A stretch of DNA of 64,000 bases from Variovorax sp. dw_308 (GCF_019207085.1 NZ_JAATOM010000003.1:124001-188000); one strand, 5' to 3'. Counted from the stretch's first letter, positions 17,051 through 26,232 are shown. Made by a program: numbers and translations. Notes: generated by a model from the letters alone, not told the origin.

Positions 17051-17070
17051 GCGCGCATCGGGCGCGCTCA
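17048..17070. terminator. Symmetric hairpin between convergent arsH and MFS gene
   Basis: TGAGCGCGC (17048-17056), a 5-base loop and GCGCGCTCA (17062-17070) form a perfect 9-bp stem. Both stop codons lie in it, the arsH TGA at the left end and the MFS TGA (minus strand) at the right. There is no T-tract, so it may end or protect both transcripts rather than act as a classic intrinsic terminator. Confidence 0.45.
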
Positions 17071-18321
17071 GGCAGAGGCAGGAACCAGCAGCGTGCGCCG
17101 CACGCGACGCACATTGAACGCGCTGGCAATCAGCACACCCTGCGTCAGCGCCAGGCCGAGGATCACGCTGAGATACTGGCCGCGGTCCATGAGCGGACCA
17201 AAGACCAGCGGCGCCACCGCCTGCCCGATGTCAAGGCCGGCATACACCACGCCGTAGACCCGGCCGGTGGCGTTCGGCGGCGTCGACTTCTTGACCAGCA
17301 GGTCGCGCGACGGCCCGGCAATGCCGGAGGCAAAACCCATCGCCCCGAACAGCACCGGCACCATCGCCGCCGGAAAGCTGGCAAAGGCCAGCACCAGCGC
17401 GAGCGCCGCCGCGATGCCGAAGCCCGCGCCCACGATGCGTTCGCAACGCGAAGGGTCGGAGGCGAGGAAACCGCCCACCACCATGCCGCCCGCGCTCGCC
17501 ACCATGTAGACAGTGAGGCACACGGCCACCAACGCCACCGGCACCGCATGCAAATGCCCCGCCGCGACCGGCGCAAAGGTCTGCACCACGCTGATCACCA
17601 TGGCATAGAACAGGAAGAAGCCGAAGCACATCCACACGGCGGGGATGCGCAGGAAGCCGAACTCACCGCCCACGTGCGCACCGGCGCCCTGCCCCGTCGC
17701 CTTGTGCACCTCCTTGACGTCGAGCGCCAGCACCTCGCGGTAGAGCCACAGCACCACCAGCACGGCCAATGCGAGCACGCCCGCGGAAGCCAGCGCCACG
17801 CGCCAGGAAAAGGCTATGGCCAACGGCACCACGAAAGCCGGCGCCAGCGCCCAGCCCAGGCTGCCGGTGATGCCGTGCACGCTGTAGGCATGGCCCAGGC
17901 GCGACGGCGCCACCTTGCGGTTGAAGAGCGTGTAGTCGACCGGATGGAACACCCCATTCCCCATGCCCGCGAAGACAGCGCATAACAGCAGCATCCAGTA
18001 GTTTGGCGCGACCGAATAGCCGATGGCAGCCAGGCCGAGCAGGCCCAGTCCGACGAACAGCACCGGCCGCGGCCCGAGCTTGTCGACCACGAAACCGGAA
18101 GCCGCCTGCACGACGCACGAGACCACGAAGAACACGGTCAGCACCGCGCCCAGTTCCGTGTAGCTGACGTTGAAGGCATCCTTGATCCAAGGGAAAAGCG
18201 GCGCCAGCGTCAGTTGGCTGAAGTGACTGATGGCGTGAGCCAGGCCGACCAGGCCGATCAATTTCGCGTCGGAGCGCAAGGTCGTCGGCGTGGCGGCGGC
18301 GGAGTGGGAGGCGGCGGTCAT
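17068..18321 (-). CDS. MFS transporter
   Basis: A 417-residue permease with about twelve hydrophobic segments. The loop after helix 2 (DKLGPRPVLFVG) and the helix 4-5 region (GMGNGVFHPVDYTLFNRKV) resemble nitrate/fosmidomycin-resistance-like (FSR) or sugar-efflux MFS members. The substrate is not predictable. It is divergent from an AraC-type regulator with an 88-base gap, the usual arrangement for a regulator and its target exporter. Confidence 0.85.
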   Translation of the reverse strand: MTAASHSAAATPTTLRSDAKLIGLVGLAHAISHFSQLTLAPLFPWIKDAFNVSYTELGAVLTVFFVVSCVVQAASGFVVDKLGPRPVLFVGLGLLGLAAIGYSVAPNYWMLLLCAVFAGMGNGVFHPVDYTLFNRKVAPSRLGHAYSVHGITGSLGWALAPAFVVPLAIAFSWRVALASAGVLALAVLVVLWLYREVLALDVKEVHKATGQGAGAHVGGEFGFLRIPAVWMCFGFFLFYAMVISVVQTFAPVAAGHLHAVPVALVAVCLTVYMVASAGGMVVGGFLASDPSRCERIVGAGFGIAAALALVLAFASFPAAMVPVLFGAMGFASGIAGPSRDLLVKKSTPPNATGRVYGVVYAGLDIGQAVAPLVFGPLMDRGQYLSVILGLALTQGVLIASAFNVRRVRRTLLVPASA

Positions 18322-18409
18322 GTCTGGCTACAAATTCGAAAGCGGACTCTGATGCTAGCCGGGCAAGCAGCGTCAGAATGGCGATAGAGGGACAACAATT
18401 GTCGCAATC

Positions 18410-19273
18410 ATGCCAAGCACTGAAACCCCCGACCGCCTCCGTGAATTGGCGCGCGGCGGCGCGAATGCGCCGACCACCAGCGTCGGCCCGCTGACGCCGC
18501 ACCTCTACGCGCCCGATGCGGTGCGCCCTTTGCGCGCCAAGGAACATTTCCTGAAGGCCGACACGCTGGTCGAACTGCATCAGCACCCCTGGCCGCAACT
18601 GACCTTCTCGACGCGTGGCGTGATCCGCCTCAGCACCGAGGACGGCAGCTACATCGTGCCGCCGTCGCGCGCGCTCTGGGTGCCGGCCAACATGCCGCAC
18701 AGCATCACGCTGATCGAGGACGCCGAATTGCGCACGGTCTACCTGCACGGATGGATTGCCCCGAGCTGGGAGCGCTGCGAGGTGCTGGAAATCAGCGGCC
18801 TGTTGCGCGCGCTCATGCTCGCGCTCGACACCACGCCCGATGGCCTGCCGCCGGCCGACCCGCACGCGGCGCAACGCGAGCGCTGGATCGCGCCGCTGCT
18901 GGTCGACGAACTGGAGCGCGCCACGCAGATCCGCATCGACGTGCCGCTGCCCGCCAACAAGCGCCTGCGCCAGTTGTGCGAGACGATGCTGCGCGCTCCC
19001 GCGAGCCGCGCCACGCTGGCCGAGCGCGCGCATGCCATCGGCGCCAGCGAGCGCACCGTGGCGCGCATGTTCCGCGACCAGCTCGGCATGAGCTGGCAGC
19101 AATGGCGCCAGCAGGCCGTGATGGCGCACGCACTGCCGCTGCTGGCGCGCGGCATGCCGGTGAGCCAGGTCGCGACCGCCAGCGGCTATGCCACCGACAG
19201 CGCCTTCTGTGCCATGTTCAAGGCCGCGACCGGCCAGTCGCCTACCGCTTTTCAACACAAGAAGAAGTCGTAA
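18410..19273 (+). CDS. AraC-family transcriptional regulator with cupin sensor
   Basis: A 287-residue protein. An N-terminal cupin-like part (LVELHQHPWPQLTFSTRGV, PPSRALWVPANMPHSI) precedes two C-terminal helix-turn-helix motifs (ERTVARMFRDQLGMSWQQW; VATASGYATDSAFCAMFK). It probably regulates the divergent MFS gene. The intergenic region contains the small inverted repeat GACAA-CAA-TTGTC (18391-18403) just before the start, a possible binding or promoter element. Confidence 0.88.
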   Translation: MPSTETPDRLRELARGGANAPTTSVGPLTPHLYAPDAVRPLRAKEHFLKADTLVELHQHPWPQLTFSTRGVIRLSTEDGSYIVPPSRALWVPANMPHSITLIEDAELRTVYLHGWIAPSWERCEVLEISGLLRALMLALDTTPDGLPPADPHAAQRERWIAPLLVDELERATQIRIDVPLPANKRLRQLCETMLRAPASRATLAERAHAIGASERTVARMFRDQLGMSWQQWRQQAVMAHALPLLARGMPVSQVATASGYATDSAFCAMFKAATGQSPTAFQHKKKS

Positions 19274-19299
19274 GGCCGCCCAACCCAAGGAGTCTCTCC

Positions 19300-19689
19300 A
19301 TGAAATCGCACATCGCCCTCATCGCCGGCTGCCTTGCCCTCAGCGTCGCCGGCACCGCCTCGGCCGCCGACCTGCTGGGCAGCCTCAAGTCCCAGGCCGG
19401 CAATCTCTCGATGCCCGAGATGGGTTCCAGCACGATGGGCAATGCCGCCGGCGTGCTGCAGTACTGCGTGAAGAACAACTACCTGGCCGGTGGCGACGCC
19501 AGTGCCGTCAAGGACAAGCTCCTGGGCGCAGTCACTGGCCAGCAGCCGCAGCAGGAGGGCTATGCCAGCGGGGCCAAGGGCCTGCTGCAAGGCACCGATG
19601 GCCAGTCCTTCGACTTGAAGAGCGTCTCGGGCAAGCTCAAGACGAAGGCTTGCGACTATGTACTGAAGAATGCGAAGTCGCTGGTGTGA
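19300..19689 (+). CDS. DUF2501 family secreted protein (YjjA-like)
   Basis: A 129-residue protein with a clear signal peptide cleaved after the AxA at about residue 22 (GTASAAD). The mature part contains LGSLKSQAG, VLQYCVKNNYL and a C-terminal KLKTKACDYVLKNAKSL, which match the DUF2501 family. Two Cys may form a disulfide in the periplasm. The function of the family is not known. It follows the AraC gene by 26 bases and has a ribosome site, AAGGAG. Confidence 0.82.
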   Translation: MKSHIALIAGCLALSVAGTASAADLLGSLKSQAGNLSMPEMGSSTMGNAAGVLQYCVKNNYLAGGDASAVKDKLLGAVTGQQPQQEGYASGAKGLLQGTDGQSFDLKSVSGKLKTKACDYVLKNAKSLV

Positions 19690-19737
19690 GGTACGTGGCG
19701 GCGAGTTAGAATTTCCAACTTTCAAACCGCCGTCATC

Positions 19738-20001
19738 ATGTCTGAACTTGTTCGTGTCAAGGATAAATTCCAGGTCACCATCCCGGTGACGTTGCGCAAG
19801 GCGGCGGCGTTGGAGACGGGCGACTACCTGGAAGCATCGCAATGGGGCGACGGCATTTTGTTGAGGCCCGCCTCTGCCCGCAAGGCCGCGAAGGCCAAAG
19901 CCGGCATCGTGGCCTTCCTCAATGAACGGCGAGGCCCCGGCCGCACTCGCGTGGACATCGATGCGCAGGTCACCGCGGAGCGTGCTGCATGGGACGAGTG
20001 A
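19738..20001 (+). CDS. AbrB/MazE/SpoVT-type antitoxin
   Basis: An 87-residue protein with an N-terminal swapped-hairpin DNA-binding domain: VKDKFQVTIPVTLRKAAAL and GDYLEASQWGDGILLRP. The C-terminal tail would wrap the toxin. Its TGA is one base before the GTG of the PIN-domain gene, so the two are a coupled toxin-antitoxin pair. Confidence 0.85.
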   Translation: MSELVRVKDKFQVTIPVTLRKAAALETGDYLEASQWGDGILLRPASARKAAKAKAGIVAFLNERRGPGRTRVDIDAQVTAERAAWDE

Positions 20002-20002
20002 G

Positions 20003-20434
20003 GTGAGCGAGAAGCTCGCCCTCGAGCGCGGTGCAACCTTCTACCTCGATACTAATCCGATCATTTACCTGACAGAGGGGAATCCGCTCTTCAAGAAATC
20101 GATCGCCGCACTGTTCAAGTCGGTCGAAGCGGCGGGGGCGCATCTGATCACAAGTGAACTCGCGTTGACTGAAGTGCTCGTGCGCCCGATTCGCCAGAAC
20201 GACACCGAATTGATCGCAACCTACGAGCGACTGTTCGACACACTGGTCGACGCAAGGCCTGTCAGCCGCGAGGTCCTGCTCCTCGCCGCGCAGTTGCGGG
20301 CCGACTTGCCGTCGCTCAAGACGCCAGACGCAATCCACGTCGCCACCGCAACGCTGGCGGAGGCGGATGCATTCGTCTCCGGCGACCTTGGGCTACGCGG
20401 ATTGCCCTCCACCATGCGGCGAATCACCTTGTGA
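20003..20434 (+). CDS. PIN-domain toxin, VapC-like
   Basis: A 143-residue PIN ribonuclease. The acidic active-site residues are present: Asp in FYLDTNPIIYL, Glu in LITSELALTEV, Asp in LKTPDAIHVATA and Asp in AFVSGDLGL. The GTG start at 20003 fits the end of the antitoxin; an earlier ATG would overlap it by about 80 bases. It probably cleaves RNA when the antitoxin is lost. The pair is chromosomal and complete, with no mobile element next to it. Confidence 0.85.
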   Translation: MSEKLALERGATFYLDTNPIIYLTEGNPLFKKSIAALFKSVEAAGAHLITSELALTEVLVRPIRQNDTELIATYERLFDTLVDARPVSREVLLLAAQLRADLPSLKTPDAIHVATATLAEADAFVSGDLGLRGLPSTMRRITL

Positions 20435-20494
20435 CCGCCGAGTCCGTATGAATTCCCCGGCCTCGTGCAGCAGTCCCTCGGTCGCCGGCTCCCC

Positions 20495-22183
20495 ATGAAT
20501 CCGATCGCCAACGTCCCCCTGCGCCAGCGCCTCGCCCGCTTCATGCCATGCCTGGGCTGGCCCCGCCCGAGCGGCAAGCTGCTGCAGAGCGAAGCCCTGG
20601 CCGGCATCACGGTCGCGCTCATGGTGTTGCCCCAGGGGGTGGCGTACGCCGCGCTGGCCGGCATGCCGCTCGTCACCGGCGTCTACGCGGCGCTGTGGCC
20701 GGCGTTGGTGGCGGTGCTGTTCAGTTCCTCGCAACGGCTCTCGGTCGGTCCGACCGCCCTCACCAGCCTGCTGGTGGGCGCCTCGCTGGCGCCGCTCGCC
20801 GTGGCCGGGAGCGCCGAATGGGTGGCGATGGCGGTGTGGCTCACGCTGATCTCGGGCGCCATCCAGATCGTGATCGGCGCGGGCGGCTTCGGCTGGATCC
20901 TGCGGCTGGTCAACTCGCCGGTGCTCAGCGGCTTCACGCAGGGCGCAGCCATCCTGATCGCGCTGTCGCAATTGCCTTCGCTGCTCGGCTTCACCGGCCG
21001 CACCGTCTTGCAGGCCCTGCAAGGCGGCACGCCGCCGGACTGGACCGCCATGGCATTCGGCCTCGGCAGCATGGCCGTGATGTGGATGGGCAAGCGCTGG
21101 GCACCCAGGTTCCCGACGACGATGGCGCTGGTGGGCGGCGCCGCGGCCCTCAGCTATGCGGTGAGCTACGCGCTGCTGGGCGGCGCCGTGGTGGGCGCGT
21201 TGCCGTCGGGCCTGCCCTCGCTCTACCTGCCCGACTTCTCGTCGCTGCACAGCCTGTCCGCGCTGCTGTTGCCCGCGCTCATGATCACGCTGGTGAGCTT
21301 CCTGGAAACGGCGTCGAGCGCCAAGATCGACAACGCCCGCGCCGGCACGCTCTGGAACGAGAACCAGGACCTGATCGGCCAGGGCCTGGCCAAGGTGGCG
21401 TCGGGCCTGACCGGCGCATTCCCGACCAGCTCTTCGTTCTCGCGCTCGGCCATCACGCTCTACGCCGGCGCGCAGACCGGCTGGGCCACCTTGTTCAGCG
21501 TGGTCTTCGTCGCCATCGCGCTGGTGTGGCTGATGCCGCTGATGTACCACGTGCCGCAGTCGGTGCTGGCGGCGGTGGTGATGACGGCCATCATCGGGCT
21601 GCTCAAGCCGCACACCTTCACCGCGCTGTGGAAGGTCTCGCGCGTCGAGGCTGGCATCGCGCTGGCCACCTTCGTGCTCACCATGGCGACGGCGCCATCG
21701 ATCTACTGGGGCGTGCTGGGCGGCCTGCTGGCCAGCCTGGCCAACTACATGTACCGCCATCTGCATCCGCGCATCATCGAAGTCGGCCTGCACGGCGACG
21801 GCAGCCTGCGCGATCGCCACCTCTGGCAGCTGCCGGCGCTGGCCCCCGACCTCTATGCGCTGCGCATGGATGCCGAACTGGATTTCGCCTCCGCCAGCAC
21901 GCTGGAGCGCGCCGTCTCGGAAGCCATGGCGGCGCGGCCGGGGCTGACCGATGTCTGCCTGTTCGCACAGCCCATCAACCGCATCGACATCACCGGCGCG
22001 GAGGTGTTCGGCTCGATCCGCCGCACGCTCGAGAACGGCGGCGTGCGCCTGCACCTGAGCGGTCTCAAGCTACCCGCGCAACAGGTGCTGGAACGCGCAG
22101 GCCTGCTGGCGCCGGGACCGCTGCTGTTCGTCTACCGCACCGACGCCGACGCACTGGCAGCACTTGCAAGCGAACCGGCGTAG
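20495..22183 (+). CDS. SulP-family inorganic anion transporter
   Basis: A 562-residue membrane protein with the SulP core (ALAGITVALMVLPQGVAYAAL, about 12 helices; FLETASSAKIDNARAGT; FPTSSSFSRSAI). A C-terminal STAS domain covers roughly 440-555 (NRIDITGAEVFGSIRRTLE). The family moves sulfate, bicarbonate or other oxyanions; the ion here is uncertain. The start at 20495 was preferred over an upstream GTG. It stands 60 bases after the toxin gene. Confidence 0.9.
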   Translation: MNPIANVPLRQRLARFMPCLGWPRPSGKLLQSEALAGITVALMVLPQGVAYAALAGMPLVTGVYAALWPALVAVLFSSSQRLSVGPTALTSLLVGASLAPLAVAGSAEWVAMAVWLTLISGAIQIVIGAGGFGWILRLVNSPVLSGFTQGAAILIALSQLPSLLGFTGRTVLQALQGGTPPDWTAMAFGLGSMAVMWMGKRWAPRFPTTMALVGGAAALSYAVSYALLGGAVVGALPSGLPSLYLPDFSSLHSLSALLLPALMITLVSFLETASSAKIDNARAGTLWNENQDLIGQGLAKVASGLTGAFPTSSSFSRSAITLYAGAQTGWATLFSVVFVAIALVWLMPLMYHVPQSVLAAVVMTAIIGLLKPHTFTALWKVSRVEAGIALATFVLTMATAPSIYWGVLGGLLASLANYMYRHLHPRIIEVGLHGDGSLRDRHLWQLPALAPDLYALRMDAELDFASASTLERAVSEAMAARPGLTDVCLFAQPINRIDITGAEVFGSIRRTLENGGVRLHLSGLKLPAQQVLERAGLLAPGPLLFVYRTDADALAALASEPA

Positions 22184-22193
22184 GCTGGACACC

Positions 22194-22844
22194 ATGACGA
22201 GGAACGGTTCATTGCGATGTGCGCCGTGGCGCGCGCTTCTCCCGCTCGCGGTGCTGCTGTCGGCCTGCGCGGGCCAGGTCAACCCCATCGTCGACGAAGA
22301 CAGCGCTGCCGCGCTCTCGGCCCAGACACCTGCGCGCATGAACGCGACGCCTGCCGACTACCGCGGCAACGACTGCTACATGCTCGGCCGCTTCCTGGGC
22401 GTCATGCAGCAGGGCTACCGCGTGACCGTCGGCTTTCCGCAGAAGGTCTACGGCTGGCATGTCGATGCGATCCAGCAGGTGCAACAGGAAAAGGGCTGCG
22501 CCAACGTCCAGGCCGGAACGTCCGCCAACCCGGTGGTGAGCGGGCACCTGGGTGTGCAATTCGAAGCGCTGACGCCGGCGATGGCGCGCACCCTGGGCAT
22601 GCGCAATGCCTACGGCGCCCTGGTGGTGGAACCCGGCGTCGGGCAGACCGGCCTGCACGCCCGCGATGTGGTTGTCGAGATCTCCGGCCAGCGCGTGCAG
22701 ACGCCGCTCGAACTGCAATCCATCGTGGGCCTGATGGCGCCCGGCTACAAGGCGCCGCTGGCCGTCTGGCGCGACGGTGCGCTCGTCAAGCTGACCATCG
22801 AGGTCACGGCGCCGGGGTCGGCCGTGGTGCAGGCGGCCAAGTAG
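22194..22844 (+). CDS. PDZ-domain lipoprotein
   Basis: A 216-residue protein with a lipoprotein signal (LLPLAVLLSAC, lipid-modified Cys25). Residues about 112-205 form a PDZ domain: GHLGVQFEAL, GALVVEPGVGQTGLHARDVV, ISGQRVQTPLELQSIV. Such proteins act as envelope scaffolds or protease partners, but no protease domain is present here. It starts ten bases after the SulP gene and may share its transcript. Confidence 0.8.
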   Translation: MTRNGSLRCAPWRALLPLAVLLSACAGQVNPIVDEDSAAALSAQTPARMNATPADYRGNDCYMLGRFLGVMQQGYRVTVGFPQKVYGWHVDAIQQVQQEKGCANVQAGTSANPVVSGHLGVQFEALTPAMARTLGMRNAYGALVVEPGVGQTGLHARDVVVEISGQRVQTPLELQSIVGLMAPGYKAPLAVWRDGALVKLTIEVTAPGSAVVQAAK

Positions 22845-22856
22845 GCTGGAGGCTGG

Positions 22857-23216
22857 CTACAAGGTCATCATGATCTCGAAGCCGCCCCAGAACATGCGCT
22901 TGCCGTCGAAGGGCAGCTTCGATGCATCCATCCACTCCTTCAGCCGCGGGTCCACCATGACCCTGGCATTGACTTCGTCGCGTTTCGCTCGAGACTCGAA
23001 GACGATCCACGACAACACCACGACCTCGTCGTCCTTCAACTGCACGGCCTGCGGAAACGAGGTGTGCTCCCCCGGCTGCACATCGTCCGCCAGCGCCTCG
23101 CGGTATTCGAGCGCACCGTGCTCGCGCCAGACGGCGCCCACCTTGAAGGCCATCGCGCGATAGGCCTCGACATTGGCCTTGGGCAGGGGCAGGACGTATC
23201 CGTCGACATAGGCCAT
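22857..23216 (-). CDS. DUF1428 family protein
   Basis: A 119-residue protein matching DUF1428, a dimeric alpha-beta barrel fold: MAYVDGYVLPLPKANVEAYR, FPQAVQLKDDEVVVLSWIVF, and the C-terminal KRMFWGGFE. It has an AAGGAGA ribosome site. No enzymatic activity has been settled for the family. It is convergent with the PDZ lipoprotein gene. Confidence 0.87.
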   Translation of the reverse strand: MAYVDGYVLPLPKANVEAYRAMAFKVGAVWREHGALEYREALADDVQPGEHTSFPQAVQLKDDEVVVLSWIVFESRAKRDEVNARVMVDPRLKEWMDASKLPFDGKRMFWGGFEIMMTL

Positions 23217-23283
23217 GGATTTCTCCTTTGAATGCTTGTGCGTTCACACTACGGCCTGCGCCTCTGGCGCGCAAGCCCGAAGA

Positions 23284-24606
23284 CTACTTCGGCGCCATCG
23301 TCGTCAGCACGGCCACGCTCATCGCCTCGACACTGGTCTTGATCGAAGGCTCCGGCACCGGCGCGAAGAAGGGCGAGTGGTTGAATGCGATGGGTTTGCC
23401 GCCGGGCTTCATCGAAGCGGCCACGTCCTCGGGGGCGAGCACGCCGACGAAGAAGAACATCGACGGCACGCCGGCGTTCACGAACTCCGAGAAGTCCTCG
23501 CTGGCGGTGATCGGCGGCACCGCCACCACCTTGGGGTCGCCGAACGCGGCCTTGAGCGCGGCAACGGTGCGTCCGACCACGGCCTCGTCATTGACGACCG
23601 CCGCGCCGCCGGGCACGAGTTCGACCACCGGCTCCGGCGCGCCTCCCATCATCGCCGCCGCATTGGCCGTGCGACGGATGCCGGCGAGCAACTTCTCGCG
23701 CACTTGCGGGCTGTAGGAGCGCACGGTGCCGCTCAGCACCACCGTGTCGGGAATGATGTTGCCCACGGTACCGCCCTGGATCGCACCGATCGTGACGACG
23801 CCGAATTCCGCCGGGTCTTTCTCGCGGCTGACGACGGTCTGCACGTCGGTGACGAAGCGCGCCGCGATGGCGATCGGGTCGATGGTCTTGTCGGGCGCGG
23901 ATCCATGGCCGCCACGGCCCTTGAAGGTGATCTCGAGCGAATCGGAGTTCGAACTGATGGCGCCGACCTTGTAGCCCACGAAGCCGTACGGCGATGGCGA
24001 GGTGTGCAGCGCGAAGGCGTAGTCGGGCTTTGGAAAGCGCTTGAACAGCCCGTCGGCGATCATCGCCTTGGCGCCCGACACGGTTTCCTCGGCGGGCTGC
24101 GCGACGAACATCAGGGTGCCCTTCCATCTGTCCTTCATGGCCAGCAGCGTGCGCGCGGTGCCGACCCAACTGGCCATGTGGATGTCGTGGCCGCAACTGT
24201 GCGCGACAAAGGACTCGCGGCCGTTGGACTGCGTCCTGGCCTTGCTCGCGTAGGGCAAGCCGGTCTTCTCTTCCATCGGCAGGGCGTCGAGCTCGGTGCG
24301 GACCAGCACCGTGGGCCCGGCCCCGTTCTTGTAGATTGCGACCACACCGGTGCCGCCGACCTTCTCGGTCACTTCGAAGCCGAGCTTGCGCATTTCGTCG
24401 GCCATCTTCGCGGCCGTCCGCACTTCCTGGAACGCGATCTCCGGATTCGCATGCAGGTCCCTGTAGAGCGTCTCCAGTGACGGGTACATGCCGCTCACGA
24501 TGGGCGCGACCTGCGTGTGCAGTGGCGAGGGCGTCTGCGCGCCCGCCGTTGCGGCGAGCAGGACAGCGCCGAAGACTGCGCTGCGGCGAACGAGAGCATG
24601 AATCAT
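23284..24606 (-). CDS. Exported M20-family amidohydrolase, possibly an acyl/aroyl amino-acid hydrolase
   Basis: A 440-residue metallopeptidase of the M20D group that includes hippurate hydrolase and indole-acetyl-amino-acid hydrolases. Likely metal-site motifs are SCGHDIHMASW and QPAEETVSGAKAM, with AIYKNGAGPTVLVRTELDALP before them. A signal peptide is present (RRSAVFGAVLLAATAGAQT). GGAG lies 8 bases before the ATG. It lies downstream of benK on the same strand, which suggests that it frees benzoate or a related acid from a conjugate in the periplasm. That link is inference from position. Confidence 0.83.
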   Translation of the reverse strand: MIHALVRRSAVFGAVLLAATAGAQTPSPLHTQVAPIVSGMYPSLETLYRDLHANPEIAFQEVRTAAKMADEMRKLGFEVTEKVGGTGVVAIYKNGAGPTVLVRTELDALPMEEKTGLPYASKARTQSNGRESFVAHSCGHDIHMASWVGTARTLLAMKDRWKGTLMFVAQPAEETVSGAKAMIADGLFKRFPKPDYAFALHTSPSPYGFVGYKVGAISSNSDSLEITFKGRGGHGSAPDKTIDPIAIAARFVTDVQTVVSREKDPAEFGVVTIGAIQGGTVGNIIPDTVVLSGTVRSYSPQVREKLLAGIRRTANAAAMMGGAPEPVVELVPGGAAVVNDEAVVGRTVAALKAAFGDPKVVAVPPITASEDFSEFVNAGVPSMFFFVGVLAPEDVAASMKPGGKPIAFNHSPFFAPVPEPSIKTSVEAMSVAVLTTMAPK

Positions 24607-24731
24607 CTTGAATTCTCCAGTTGGATGTGAGCGGTGCGACCCACGGAGGGCGTCGCATCATCGATCAGTGCGCCCGAAGCCTCCACCAGTCGATGAAGGG
24701 CAGCGACGATGTTGCGCAGTCGCTGGATCAT
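24603..24731 (-). CDS. Possible 42-residue leader ORF overlapping the amidohydrolase start
   Basis: An open frame starts at ATG 24731, 11 bases after AGGAG, and encodes a 42-residue peptide (beginning MIQRLRNIVAALHRLVEASG). Its stop overlaps the amidohydrolase start in an ATGA arrangement, as in coupled genes. I recognise no family, and the composition could arise by chance in this GC-rich DNA. The amidohydrolase also has its own ribosome site. Confidence 0.25.
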   Translation of the reverse strand: MIQRLRNIVAALHRLVEASGALIDDATPSVGRTAHIQLENSR

Positions 24732-24807
24732 GACGAAAAAGCTCCTGCCACGGCGCAAAAAAAAGCCGATCCATGGCTCTTGGCAAGGCGACACAGCGCG
24801 GCTCGCA

Positions 24808-26190
24808 CTACTTCGCAGGCACAGCAAGCTTCACGCCAGCCGTCGGCCCCTGGCGGCTTGCGTCGACTGTGCTCGCGTGTTGGGCACCCGTCGCGCGACC
24901 ATGGTTGATCAAGGCCACCGCGATGGCCGCGATCACCGCGGGGATCGCGATCGCCATGAAGTTCTGCTGGAGCGGCAAGGCCAGGCCGACCAGGCTGCCG
25001 ATCACGATGGGCGCCAGGATGGCGCCGCTGCGCCCCACGCCCGAGGCCCAGCCGATGCCCGTGGCGCGCACCGCCATCGGATAGAACTGCCCGACGTAGG
25101 CGTAGGTCACGATCTGCGTGCCGATGGTCGAGGCGCCCGCCAGGCCGACCAGCAGGAACAGCACTTCCGTCGGCACGCGATAGCCCAGCAAGGTGATCGA
25201 CACCGCCGCCAGTGCATACATGCCGACCAGCACGTACTTGATGTGGAAGCGGTCCGCGAGCCAGCCGCCGCCCACCGCGCCGATCATGGCGCCGAAGTTC
25301 AGCACCAGCACGAAGGTCAGCGCCGAGCCCAGGCTGTAGCCCGCACCGGCCATCAGCTTGGTCAGCCACGAGCTGAGCGCGTAGACCATGAACAGGCACA
25401 TGAAGAAGGCGATCCAGAACATCACGGTGCTGAATCCGCGGCCTTCCTGGAACAGTCGACCGATCGGCGCGCTCACGGCCTTGTCCTCGCGCGGCAATTC
25501 AAAACTGTCCGCCGCGTCGGGACGGTAGCCCGGATCGAGGCGGCTGGCGATCGCCTTCAATTCGTCGACGCGCTTCGCCTTGATCAGGAAGGGCATGGAT
25601 TCCGGCATCGAGCGCAGGATGAGCGGGATCAACAGCACCGGCACGCCGGCAGCCAGGAACACCGAAGCCCAACCGTAGGCTTCGATCAATCCCTTGCCCA
25701 GCAACGCGGCCAGCATGCCCCCTACCGCATAGCCGCTGAACATCAGCGTGACCATGGTGCTGCGGATCTTGCGGGGCGAGTATTCGGTCATCTGGGCGAC
25801 GACATTGGGCATGACGCCCCCGATGCCGAGGCCGGCCAGGAAGCGCATCACGCTGAACGTCACCGGATCGTGGGTGAAGCCGGCCGCGGCCGTGAAGACG
25901 CTGAACAGGCCGATGCAGATCGCGATCGCCCGACGCCTGCCGATCCTGTCCGCGATGGTGCCCAGGAAGATGGCGCCGAACATCATGCCGAACAGCGCGG
26001 AGCTGACCATGAAGCCCGCGTTCGTCGGGCTCACGCCCATCTCTTTCATGATCGACGGCAGTGCGATGCCGGCGACGGCCAGGTCGTAGCCGTCGAAGAT
26101 GATGATCAGGGCGCACCAGAAGAGCACCTTTCCGTGGAAGCCGTTGAATCGGGCTTCGTCTGACAGCTTGTGGAGGTCGATGTGGCGCAT
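24808..26190 (-). CDS. benK: MFS transporter of the aromatic acid:H+ symporter family, probable benzoate importer
   Basis: A 460-residue permease with twelve predicted helices. Signature words of the AAHS family are present: FDGYDLAVAGIALPSI in helix 1 (the DGYD acidic motif) and GTIADRIGRRRAI between helices 2 and 3. It lies 42 bases after benD on the same strand, and this context points to benzoate or a hydroxybenzoate as the substrate. The symbol is assigned by context. Confidence 0.85.
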   Translation of the reverse strand: MRHIDLHKLSDEARFNGFHGKVLFWCALIIIFDGYDLAVAGIALPSIMKEMGVSPTNAGFMVSSALFGMMFGAIFLGTIADRIGRRRAIAICIGLFSVFTAAAGFTHDPVTFSVMRFLAGLGIGGVMPNVVAQMTEYSPRKIRSTMVTLMFSGYAVGGMLAALLGKGLIEAYGWASVFLAAGVPVLLIPLILRSMPESMPFLIKAKRVDELKAIASRLDPGYRPDAADSFELPREDKAVSAPIGRLFQEGRGFSTVMFWIAFFMCLFMVYALSSWLTKLMAGAGYSLGSALTFVLVLNFGAMIGAVGGGWLADRFHIKYVLVGMYALAAVSITLLGYRVPTEVLFLLVGLAGASTIGTQIVTYAYVGQFYPMAVRATGIGWASGVGRSGAILAPIVIGSLVGLALPLQQNFMAIAIPAVIAAIAVALINHGRATGAQHASTVDASRQGPTAGVKLAVPAK

Positions 26191-26232
26191 GGTTGTCTCT
26201 CGTTGGATTTGCTGTGGATGTCGAGGGGCTGG

